Assembly: GCA_035479015.1 (NCBI GenBank)
Contig: DATIJC010000051.1
Coordinates: 1 to 17,731, forward strand
Length of the DNA stretch: 17,731 nt
Origin: DATIJC01 sp035479015
GTDB lineage: Bacteria; Patescibacteriota; Microgenomatia; UBA1400; UBA12028
Reading direction: 5' to 3'
Shown: positions 5,276-11,604 of the stretch, one piece after another
How positions within the stretch are numbered: the stretch's first letter is position 1
Layout of the letters: each line of letters starts with the position of its first letter
Translations under genes and position numbers: made by a program
The notes under the pieces: generated by a model
The model's database searches: none
What the model was told of the DNA's origin: nothing
What the model saw: the letters and a program-made list of their open reading frames with translations, nothing else

Positions 5276-7201
5276 ATGCACATAGAAAAGAAGTTGAACA
5301 CAACTCAAAAACTGCTTTTGTCTCTCGGAGCACTAGGAGTCGTGTATGGAGACATTGGCACTTCACCACTATACGCCATCAAAGAAATTTTCTTCGGTCA
5401 CAGCAAACTAGTGGTTTCACAGCCTCATATTTTGGGAGTAATGAGTTTGGTTTTTTGGGCGCTGACACTTATCGTAAGTTTCAAATACGTTGTCTTGGTT
5501 CTCCGTGCTGATCACGATGGAGAGGGTGGTGTATTCGCTCTGTATGGTCTTCTGAATAAAAAGAATTTGAAAGGTGTTTTTGTCCTAGGGAGCATTCTCA
5601 TACTGGCGGCAGGTTTGCTACTAGGTGATGGTGTCATTACGCCAGCAATCAGTGTGATCTCATCAGTCGAAGGCTTGGAGGTATTGACGGGAGCCCTGCA
5701 TCCATACATTTTGCCGCTCACGATTTTGATTCTCACCGGACTATTTTTTATCCAGTCGTATGGCACTGACAAGATTGGCAAATTATTTGGTCCGATTATT
5801 GCTATCTGGTTCTTGGCAATTGGAGTTTTAGGAGCATCACAGATCCTGCAGTTTCCAAATGTTTTGCTGGCGCTCAATCCGCTATATGCAATCCAATTTT
5901 TATTTCAGACACCTTTTTATGTCTTACTGCTAATTCTTGGTTCAGTCATGTTGGTAGTCACTGGAGGAGAAGCGATGTATGCAGATCTTGGACATTTTGG
6001 CAGATTCCCGATACGGTTTAGTTGGTTTACTGTAGCGTATCCAGCTTTAATCTTAAATTATTTTGGACAAGGTGCGTACCTACTGTCCGGTAGACCAATC
6101 GTTGCCGAGAATATATTTTTTAGTATGGCTCCCGATTGGGCTTTGATACCAATGATTGTATTGGCAACTCTGGCTACAATCATAGCTTCGCAAGCGCTGA
6201 TTACCGGTGCCTATTCACTTGTGTCCCAAGCAGTAGCTCTAGGCTTATTGCCGCTTATCAAAACTAAATATACACATGCGCGACACATGGGACAGGTTTA
6301 CATACCAATTGTGAATTGGTCACTTTACGTCGGGTGCATCATGTTAGTTTTGCTATTTAAATCGAGCACTAATTTAGCATCTGCATACGGGTTAGCAGTA
6401 TCTGGAGTGATGTTGGCAACTACACTTTCGATGATTCAAATAGCGAAAAACTATTGGAAGTGGAAGTCTTGGCTGGCGTACACGTTATTTGGCGGGCTTG
6501 CATGCATAGATGTGCTCTTCTTGATTGCCAACTCATTAAAAATCCTCCAGGGAGGATATGTACCCCTTGCGATAGGGGTAGCCGTTCTTTTGGTAATGAA
6601 GACATGGTCATGGGGAAAGCAAAAAGTCCGTAAAGTATGGGAAAACATACCCGCGATGTCTATGGGAGAATTGGTAGAAATTAACAAAAATCAAACACAA
6701 TTTTTCCCCCGCTCGGTTGTAATCATGACACCGGAGATGGTAACAAAAAGAACAGATCTAGTTCCTTTTTTGGAAGAGGTCATTTGGGATAGATACGGCA
6801 TGCTGCCTAAACACATTATTTTCTTGAGTGTTTCTATTGAAAAAGATCCCTTCTGTGATCAAAACAGATATGAGATTAAAAAGTTTTATGATGATGAAGT
6901 GAAGGGGAGTATCCAGTCAGTAAAGGTCCGTTTTGGTTTTATGGAAGAGCCAGATGTGGAATCAGTACTTGAAGGAATAGCTGCTCACGACAAAATTCAC
7001 ATTGATGACGATCCATCTACATGGCTCGTTCATATTGCACAAGAAAGGATCTTCTTGGATCCCGGTGTGCCATTTCTCATGGGAATCCGCTACCATTTCT
7101 TTTCGTTCTTATTAAAGAATTCTCAAACGTTTGATAAGTACTTTAGGTTGGGCCGCAAAGCCAGATTGACAATCGAGTCTATCCCTGTGTTATTCACATA
7201 A
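5276..7201 (+). CDS. kup: KUP-family potassium uptake transporter
   Basis: This protein mediates K+ uptake across the cytoplasmic membrane, probably proton-coupled as in the family. At 641 residues it has normal length. Signatures are GALGVVYGDIGTSPLYAI near residues 17-34, the following acidic DHDGEGG loop, GDGVITPAISVISSVEGL, GGEAMYADLGHFG and LNYFGQGAYLLS. About 12 membrane segments fill the first ~460 residues, followed by a hydrophilic cytoplasmic C-terminal domain ending RLTIESIPVLFT. All signature regions are intact. The PIG-L gene starts only 3 nt after the stop, so kup probably leads a transcript through to DUF4012. Confidence 0.93.
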   Translation: MHIEKKLNTTQKLLLSLGALGVVYGDIGTSPLYAIKEIFFGHSKLVVSQPHILGVMSLVFWALTLIVSFKYVVLVLRADHDGEGGVFALYGLLNKKNLKGVFVLGSILILAAGLLLGDGVITPAISVISSVEGLEVLTGALHPYILPLTILILTGLFFIQSYGTDKIGKLFGPIIAIWFLAIGVLGASQILQFPNVLLALNPLYAIQFLFQTPFYVLLLILGSVMLVVTGGEAMYADLGHFGRFPIRFSWFTVAYPALILNYFGQGAYLLSGRPIVAENIFFSMAPDWALIPMIVLATLATIIASQALITGAYSLVSQAVALGLLPLIKTKYTHARHMGQVYIPIVNWSLYVGCIMLVLLFKSSTNLASAYGLAVSGVMLATTLSMIQIAKNYWKWKSWLAYTLFGGLACIDVLFLIANSLKILQGGYVPLAIGVAVLLVMKTWSWGKQKVRKVWENIPAMSMGELVEINKNQTQFFPRSVVIMTPEMVTKRTDLVPFLEEVIWDRYGMLPKHIIFLSVSIEKDPFCDQNRYEIKKFYDDEVKGSIQSVKVRFGFMEEPDVESVLEGIAAHDKIHIDDDPSTWLVHIAQERIFLDPGVPFLMGIRYHFFSFLLKNSQTFDKYFRLGRKARLTIESIPVLFT

Positions 7202-7204
7202 CTT

Positions 7205-7930
7205 ATGTTTTCATACGAAGATATTTTTTCGAAGAAGCAGAAGATACTTATTGTCACGGCCCATCCCGATGACTCGCTAGTATTTTTTGGCGCGCTAATG
7301 AATAAACTTTGTTCGGATGGAAAAGAAGTGTATGTACTGGTTGTCACAAATGGAGCGCGGGGGAGCAGAGAAAACAATATTTCGGAGAGCGAGTTGGCTC
7401 TCCTGCGCGTAAAAGAGGAAAAGGCTGCTCTCACTTCACTGGGGGTTTCTGAATCAAACATATTTTGTTTGGACTATCTGGATGGTGAAGTAGAAAGTGA
7501 TATGAAACTAATAGGAGAAATTGCAAAGTATATTCGAAAATTCAAAATAGACATTGTGTGTACGCACGAACCAAGCCAACAGTATATCCCCGCATACAGT
7601 AAACAAGGATTTTTTGTGCAACACCGGGATCACAGAAAAACAGGAGAGGCGGTTATAGATGCTGTTTATCCATTTTCGCGTGACCGGTCATTTTTTACGC
7701 ACCATTACCTTGATGGTATAGAACCGCACTCGGTTTTTGATATCTTGCTAACTGACGAAAATGCATGTAATTTTGCCTTGGATATATCTGAACAAGTAGA
7801 GATAAAAAAAAGAGCAATGCAGTTGCACAAGAGCCAATTTGATGAAGAGACTATTGGTGAAATCATTACTGCTTTTACTTTTGAAGGTAAGCCTATGGAG
7901 CGATTTAATTATCTAAAACTATTATGGTAG
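7205..7930 (+). CDS. PIG-L family (LmbE-like) deacetylase
   Basis: This is a zinc-dependent N-deacetylase of the PIG-L/LmbE family, whose members remove acetyl groups from GlcNAc-linked substrates (GlcNAc-PI, mycothiol and bacillithiol precursors, chitobiose). It is 241 residues long. The zinc and catalytic motif AHPDD is at residues 19-23, and the third ligand motif QHRDHRKTG has H140 and H143. No signal peptide is seen, so it is cytosolic. The substrate is unknown. It follows kup by 3 nt without a Shine-Dalgarno and overlaps the next gene by 7 nt. Confidence 0.88.
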   Translation: MFSYEDIFSKKQKILIVTAHPDDSLVFFGALMNKLCSDGKEVYVLVVTNGARGSRENNISESELALLRVKEEKAALTSLGVSESNIFCLDYLDGEVESDMKLIGEIAKYIRKFKIDIVCTHEPSQQYIPAYSKQGFFVQHRDHRKTGEAVIDAVYPFSRDRSFFTHHYLDGIEPHSVFDILLTDENACNFALDISEQVEIKKRAMQLHKSQFDEETIGEIITAFTFEGKPMERFNYLKLLW

Positions 7931-8223
7931 ATAACAATATTAGGTTTCGTGGTGACCAAACTCTGACGGGGCAAATTGAAGACTTCACGGGGAAAAACGG
8001 AAGCAAGATTATTACTTCTTATGAAACATGGCTGAAATTGATTGACCGTAATGATCTCAGTGTTGCAAATACGGTGTGGGAATTGATACTCACCGAAGTA
8101 AGATTTTTATCGAGAAAGAAATCTAGTTTTACTAATTTCACTATAGAAGTTGAGCGTAGATTTGCAGCGGATAGCAAACGGTACGCTCAGCTCCATGATT
8201 TACTAAAAAACAATCGCACATAA
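7924..8223 (+). CDS. Hypothetical protein, 99 residues
   Basis: I do not recognise this protein. It is soluble and mixed-charge with a predicted helical core: SYETWLKLIDRNDLSVANTVWELILTEVRFLSRKKS at about 32-67, then IEVERRFAADSKRYAQLHDLLKNN. The start codon lies within the last codons of the PIG-L gene (7-nt overlap), indicating co-translation. A pterin dehydratase gene follows 10 nt downstream. Confidence 0.65.
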   Translation: MVDNNIRFRGDQTLTGQIEDFTGKNGSKIITSYETWLKLIDRNDLSVANTVWELILTEVRFLSRKKSSFTNFTIEVERRFAADSKRYAQLHDLLKNNRT

Positions 8224-8233
8224 AAGGAGGTCT

Positions 8234-8584
8234 ATGAGTGACATGAAATTAACTAACCAGCATTGTGTTCCATGTGAAGGCGGTACGAAACCATTAACCC
8301 GCTCTGAATTTAGCGTGTACTTGCCGCAAGTGACTAATTGGGAGTTTCTAGAGTCAGATAAAAAAATTTCTAAAGAATTTTTGTTTAAAGATTTCATGCA
8401 GGCAATAGACTTTATAAACAATGTGGCAAAGATTGCTCAAAGTGAGGGTCATCACCCGGACATTAATTTACACGATTTTAAAAAAGTGACTATTACATTA
8501 TGGACGCATGCCATAGGTGGTCTATCAATCAATGACTTTGTGCTGGCTGTAAAAACCGACGAAGTGTATGCTACGCATCATTAA
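8234..8584 (+). CDS. 4a-hydroxytetrahydrobiopterin dehydratase (PCD/DCoH)
   Basis: Pterin-4a-carbinolamine dehydratase regenerates tetrahydropterin after aromatic amino acid hydroxylases; related proteins have other pterin-linked roles. This one has 116 residues with EGHHPDI (71-77), H80 and TLWTHAIGGLSINDF (88-102), which supply the conserved active-site histidines and Trp/Thr. The N-terminal CVPCEGGTKPLT is also typical. It has the strongest Shine-Dalgarno in the cluster (AAAAGGAGG, 4 nt before the ATG). No pterin-dependent hydroxylase is in the window. Its stop overlaps the DUF4012 start by 1 nt (TAATG). Confidence 0.92.
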   Translation: MSDMKLTNQHCVPCEGGTKPLTRSEFSVYLPQVTNWEFLESDKKISKEFLFKDFMQAIDFINNVAKIAQSEGHHPDINLHDFKKVTITLWTHAIGGLSINDFVLAVKTDEVYATHH

Positions 8585-9906
8585 TGAAAAAATATTTTCT
8601 ACTAACTTTTGCTATCATTCTTTTTGTTCTTTTTTTCTACGCTGTACGTACTGCATATTTTGCTTTCGGCTTTGATCATCCCAAAGACTATGTTGTGTTG
8701 CTGCAGAATAATACGGAGCTGCGACCCACTGGTGGATTTTTAGGATCCTTTGCGCGCATTCGTGTGAGAACGGGGAGAATCGAACTTCTCAAAGTAGAAG
8801 ATATCTATGTTCCGGATGGGCAAATCGATGGACATGTTGACCCACCTTGGCCAATCCAAGCAGCCTTTGGACAGGGGTGGTTCCGCCTGCGTGATAGTAA
8901 CTGGGATCCTGATTTTGTCAACAGCGTTGAGACTTTGAATTGGTTCTTTACCAAGGGAGGGGAGACTCAACCTGATGGATATATCGCGCTTAATTTTATT
9001 GTTTTTAGAGATATTTTGCGTGTCATAGGTCCTGTATATATTGCAAATACAAATGAGTATATCGATGCTTCGAGTGCATATGACAGAATTCAAACAGAAG
9101 TTGAACGCGATTTTTTCCCGGGGAGTATACGAAAGCGGTCAGTGTTGGCGGATGTTGGCAGAAGCGCATTTGAGAAATTGCATAATTTGTCTCTTGTACA
9201 ATACGTGCGTCTGATGGCAGTGGTTGTACATAGTCTACAAAACAAACAGTTATTCATTTTTAGTTTTGATACTTTTGTCCAGAAACTTGTGCAAATGTTT
9301 GGTTTTTCAGGAAGTATAGAGAGAAAGTATGGTGGCGATTATCTGTCAATTAATGAAGCAAACTTGGGTGCAAATAAAGCTAATGCATTAGTAGAGCGGC
9401 AGATGGATTTACAAACACACAGTGAAAGTGGTGCATTAGTTCACACGTTAAAAATTCACTATACCAATTCAAATCCTTTTTCACTTAAACGACCACCGCT
9501 AAGTTTCGGCGGTGCATACATTGCCTATGTACGTCTGATTTTACCCGCAGAAGCTGTTATTCAATCTTTGCAGGTGGGAAATCAGATATATGGATACAAA
9601 GATCTAGACGCCATAGCAAGTGACTTGTCAGCGACAATGGATCAGAAAGCTAACTTCGCTTTCTATACAATAGAAAACGATGCTCTTTTGGCAGCCAAAC
9701 ATTTACAAAGTTTTGGTTTCTTTATCTTTGTTGATGCATTGGCCCAGCAGGATATAAAAGTTTCTTATTTTCTTTCCAATTCTTGGGCAAACCGTGATCG
9801 TATGCTTATACAAAAACAGAGCGGGATAGAAGCGATACCTGTGACATTGAACTTGTACGGACAGAAGCGAAACTTTTTGTTGCAAGGGGATATGGTGATG
9901 GAGTGA
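8584..9906 (+). CDS. DUF4012 domain-containing membrane-anchored protein
   Basis: The product has 440 residues. Residues 1-28 form an N-terminal membrane anchor (MKKYFLLTFAIILFVLFFYAV), leaving the rest outside the membrane. The DUF4012 core begins with YVVLLQNNTELRPTGGFLGSF at about residues 36-56 and continues through DGHVDPPWPIQAAF and NWDPDFVNSVETLNWFFTKGGETQPDGYIALN. The function of this family is not established; members are surface-anchored and occur near polysaccharide or cell-envelope genes in Actinobacteria and Patescibacteria. The start overlaps the stop of the dehydratase gene by one base. It is the last gene of the rightward run and abuts the DUF559 element. Confidence 0.85.
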   Translation: MKKYFLLTFAIILFVLFFYAVRTAYFAFGFDHPKDYVVLLQNNTELRPTGGFLGSFARIRVRTGRIELLKVEDIYVPDGQIDGHVDPPWPIQAAFGQGWFRLRDSNWDPDFVNSVETLNWFFTKGGETQPDGYIALNFIVFRDILRVIGPVYIANTNEYIDASSAYDRIQTEVERDFFPGSIRKRSVLADVGRSAFEKLHNLSLVQYVRLMAVVVHSLQNKQLFIFSFDTFVQKLVQMFGFSGSIERKYGGDYLSINEANLGANKANALVERQMDLQTHSESGALVHTLKIHYTNSNPFSLKRPPLSFGGAYIAYVRLILPAEAVIQSLQVGNQIYGYKDLDAIASDLSATMDQKANFAFYTIENDALLAAKHLQSFGFFIFVDALAQQDIKVSYFLSNSWANRDRMLIQKQSGIEAIPVTLNLYGQKRNFLLQGDMVME

Positions 9907-9943
9907 TGCTCCGTCCATTCATATTTCCCCTGCACCCTTCAAT

Positions 9944-10005
9944 ACCTCACCCCTAACCCCTCCCAATATTCCACCCTCACCCTCCCTTAATTTAAGGGAG
10001 GGAAT
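9944..10005 (+). repeat. Left inverted arm with 23-bp palindrome
   Basis: The inner end is CCCTCCCTTAA (9980-9990), T, TTAAGGGAGGG (9992-10002), an 11-bp perfect inverted repeat with a one-base centre. The outer part is C-rich (ACCTCACCCCTAACCCC). It aligns with the reverse complement of 10379-10437 over most of its length, with small gaps. Confidence 0.75.
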
Positions 10006-10360
10006 GGGAAATATTTTCTATATTATTCGTAACATTATCTAGTGATTTAAATATGTCCTGATTGGTAAAGCGCAAGACTTTAATATTGAAGCCTTGCAAA
10101 TATTTTGTTCTGTTTTGGTCGTACAGCTTTGCATCAGTTGATCCATGTGCGCCTCCATCAACTTCTATGGCCAATCTTTTGGAAGGGCAGTAAAAATCTA
10201 GGAAGTACGGTCCGATGCTGTACTGGCGACTGAATCGTATTCCCAGCTGTTTGGATCGCAAACGCTCCCAAAGAAGTATCTCTGCACTTGTTGACTGCTT
10301 AATTTGGATTCTACGTTTAATTTTCTGATTAGGATTATTAAATAGAAAGTATCGTTTCAC
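9992..10360 (-). CDS. DUF559 (endonuclease-like) protein
   Basis: This 122-residue protein belongs to DUF559, a PD-(D/E)xK-type nuclease family related in fold to Vsr. The hallmark run is LWERLRSKQLG (30-40), FSRQYSIGPYFLDFYCPSKRL (43-63) with D55, AIEVDGGAH (64-72) with E66 and D68, and FNIKVLRFTNQDI (91-103). All expected acidic positions are present. The start is GTG at 10360, with only a weak upstream purine run. The stop codon and final residues (SLP) are part of the left palindrome, so the coding sequence and repeat arm evolve together. Nuclease activity is inferred from the family; a biological role is not established. Confidence 0.85.
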   Translation of the reverse strand: MKRYFLFNNPNQKIKRRIQIKQSTSAEILLWERLRSKQLGIRFSRQYSIGPYFLDFYCPSKRLAIEVDGGAHGSTDAKLYDQNRTKYLQGFNIKVLRFTNQDIFKSLDNVTNNIENISHSLP

Positions 10361-10378
10361 AAAATAAATATATACCTT

Positions 10379-10437
10379 ATTCCCCCTCTAAATTAGAGGG
10401 GGTGCAGGGGGAATATTTAATGGGTTTACGGTGAGGT
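10379..10437 (-). repeat. Right inverted arm with 21-bp palindrome
   Basis: The inner end is CCCCCTCTAA (10382-10391), A, TTAGAGGGGG (10393-10402), a 10-bp perfect inverted repeat with a one-base centre. It then runs outward as GTGCAGGGGGAATATT to GGTGAGGT (10430-10437). The two palindromes differ in sequence but keep the same architecture, which suggests compensatory change and selection for the hairpin. Confidence 0.75.
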
Positions 10438-10445
10438 GTAAGGAT

Positions 10446-11072
10446 CTAGAGCAACACTTTCAGTATCGCATTCACGACCGGAGAGAGCAAACTACTGACC
10501 GCCGATTGTCCGTTGATCGGCAGGATAAGGAAAAGCAGAATAAGGGTGCCATAGCGGGAGAGTATGCTATTCCATTCCCGGGCTACGGAGTCCGGTGCGA
10601 GGCCAATGAGGATCTTTCCCCCATCCAGCGGGTGAATCGGAATCAAGTTAAAAATTGCCAACCCAACATTTGTAGCGACAACCAGAGAGATTAGAGCATA
10701 GAGATTAGAGGTTAGAGATATACTCAGGAAATGAAGTACTAGAGATAAAAGTAGTGCGAGCAAAAGATTGCTTATAGGTCCTGCGGCCGCAATCAGCATA
10801 CTGTCACGCTTGGGGTCCTTTAAATTGTACGGGTCAAACATGACTGGTTTTCCCCAGCCAAAGCCGACAAATAGCATCGCCAGCGTCCCAAGAGGGTCAA
10901 GATGAGCGAGAGGATTGAGGGTGATCCGGCCGGCAATCCTGGCGGTTGGATCCCCTAGTTTATCAGCCACCAGGGCATGAGCGCACTCGTGGATAGTGAT
11001 GCTGGCCACTAGAGCAACCGCCACTAGGAGAAATGAAAGGGGGTCTGACAGGAGTAGTGAGTACAACATCAT
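10446..11072 (-). CDS. M50 family site-2 protease
   Basis: This is an intramembrane zinc metalloprotease (208 residues) of the short M50 type. HECAH at residues 28-32 is the HExxH catalytic motif inside the first long membrane segment, and FNLIPIHPLDGGKI (141-154) carries the third zinc ligand, D150, in the LDGG motif. AAAGPISNLLLAL (95-107) is the conserved AGPxxN segment. It should cleave transmembrane substrates; targets are unknown. Residues 119-131 are encoded by a degenerate heptamer repeat, between conserved membrane elements. The 78-residue gene upstream overlaps it by 4 nt (ATGA), so the two are co-translated. Confidence 0.9.
   Translation of the reverse strand: MMLYSLLLSDPLSFLLVAVALVASITIHECAHALVADKLGDPTARIAGRITLNPLAHLDPLGTLAMLFVGFGWGKPVMFDPYNLKDPKRDSMLIAAAGPISNLLLALLLSLVLHFLSISLTSNLYALISLVVATNVGLAIFNLIPIHPLDGGKILIGLAPDSVAREWNSILSRYGTLILLFLILPINGQSAVSSLLSPVVNAILKVLL
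10682..10716 (-). repeat. Heptamer tandem repeat inside the M50 protease gene
   Basis: On the + strand five consecutive 7-mers read CCAGAGA, GATTAGA, GCATAGA, GATTAGA, GGTTAGA. The consensus is GATTAGA, with a weaker sixth unit GATATAC. It encodes residues 119-131 (about SLTSNLYALISLV) in the protease. Confidence 0.75.
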
Positions 11073-11305
11073 TCTCCTAGGAGTGTAGCTAGTTTCTTAT
11101 AAATCTGTATTATTGCAGTAAATGTATGAATATCTTGAGGAGCGCCTAGAAGCTCCTTAACTTCCCTTAGACTGTTTCCTGTTGTCTGAACAAGGAACAA
11201 ACTTGCGTTGTATTCGTCTCCTTTTTGAAGGGAGGTAATGGTGTCTAGCTGCGCCGCTACCCTCAATTTCGGGGGCATGAGACGTGTGTCTACTAATTTT
11301 TCCAT
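11069..11305 (-). CDS. Hypothetical protein, 78 residues
   Basis: I do not recognise this protein. It is soluble with no membrane segment; the pattern (KLRVAAQLDTITSLQKGDEYN, then LREVKELLGAPQDIHTFTAIIQIYKKLATLLG) suggests a small helical protein. The ATG has a GAGG Shine-Dalgarno-like stretch 6 nt upstream and a TATAAT box 10 nt upstream. Its end overlaps the M50 protease start by 4 nt. The tight coupling suggests a role linked to the protease, which is inference. Confidence 0.65.
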   Translation of the reverse strand: MEKLVDTRLMPPKLRVAAQLDTITSLQKGDEYNASLFLVQTTGNSLREVKELLGAPQDIHTFTAIIQIYKKLATLLGE

Positions 11306-11315
11306 ACTATCCTCG

Positions 11316-11321
11316 ATTATA
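11316..11321 (-). promoter_or_regulatory. -10 box of the 78-residue gene/M50 operon
   Basis: TATAAT on the minus strand ends 10 nt before the ATG at 11305, predicting a leader of about 3 nt. Part of the GAGG upstream of the ATG would be at or before the transcript start. Confidence 0.5.
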
Positions 11322-11364
11322 CAGGATCACCCACGGGGTGGCTGGAGCTCTTCTCTGTCATATG

Positions 11365-11373
11365 TGCTATAAT
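11365..11373 (+). promoter_or_regulatory. Extended -10 promoter of rpmB
   Basis: TGCTATAAT is an extended consensus -10. A start near 11380 gives a leader of about 18 nt before the rpmB ATG at 11398. Confidence 0.6.
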
Positions 11374-11397
11374 AACACCTCAATCTTGAGAAAAAAT

Positions 11398-11604
11398 ATG
11401 GCTACACATTGCTTTATCTGTCAAAAACATGCCGACAATGGAAATAACGTGTCGCATGCCAAAAACCGCACCAAGCGGATGCGTAAACCAAACCTGCATA
11501 CAGCTCACATAAACATTGGTGGCGAAAACAAGAAAATCGCTCTCTGTTCGAGTTGCCGCAAGACCCTGCGCAAAGTTACGCTAGCCCCAGTGGCAGCTGT
11601 CTAG
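11398..11604 (+). CDS. rpmB: 50S ribosomal protein L28
   Basis: This 68-residue basic protein shows the L28 pattern: CFICQKHADNGNNVSHAKNRTKRMRKPNLH, then INIGGENKKIALCSSCRKTLRKV. Two CxxC pairs (CFIC and CSSC) make it the zinc-binding form, in contrast to the cysteine-free L33 in this window. The reading frame extends upstream to 11284, but ATG 11398 gives the normal N-terminus and lies downstream of the promoter. Its last 29 bp overlap the 3' end of the convergent fmt gene. Confidence 0.92.
   Translation: MATHCFICQKHADNGNNVSHAKNRTKRMRKPNLHTAHINIGGENKKIALCSSCRKTLRKVTLAPVAAV

Larger units (their letters stand above)
9921..10440. mobile_element. Putative DUF559 element with long inverted arms
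   Basis: A DUF559 gene lies between two imperfect inverted copies of a ~60-bp sequence (left 9944-10005, right 10379-10437). Read outward to inward, both arms start ACCTCACC, contain AATATTCC and a C-rich CACCC stretch, and end in a 21-23-bp palindrome followed by GGAAT. The gene stop codon lies inside the left palindrome. A further partial arm-like piece (ATATTTCCCCTGCACCC, 9921-9937) extends the left side. The element fills the whole space between two convergent genes (stops at 9906 and 10446). No transposase is encoded and no target-site duplication is evident, so mobility is inferred from architecture. Confidence 0.5.

Noticed and set aside
6304..6318. Inverted repeat CCAATT/AATTGG in kup
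   Set aside because: It lies in a conserved coding region, is short and AT-rich, and has no second copy; chance is the simplest explanation.
6542..6557. ATCCTCC/GGAGGAT inverted repeat in kup
   Set aside because: A 7-bp match within coding sequence with no terminator or regulatory context.
9980..10002. Palindrome as an intrinsic terminator for DUF4012
   Set aside because: No T-run follows on either strand and the same architecture recurs in the opposite arm, so a repeat arm explains it better.
9992..10360. DUF559 gene as a Vsr or restriction-system component
   Set aside because: No methyltransferase or other restriction gene is adjacent, and the gene sits within its own repeat arms.
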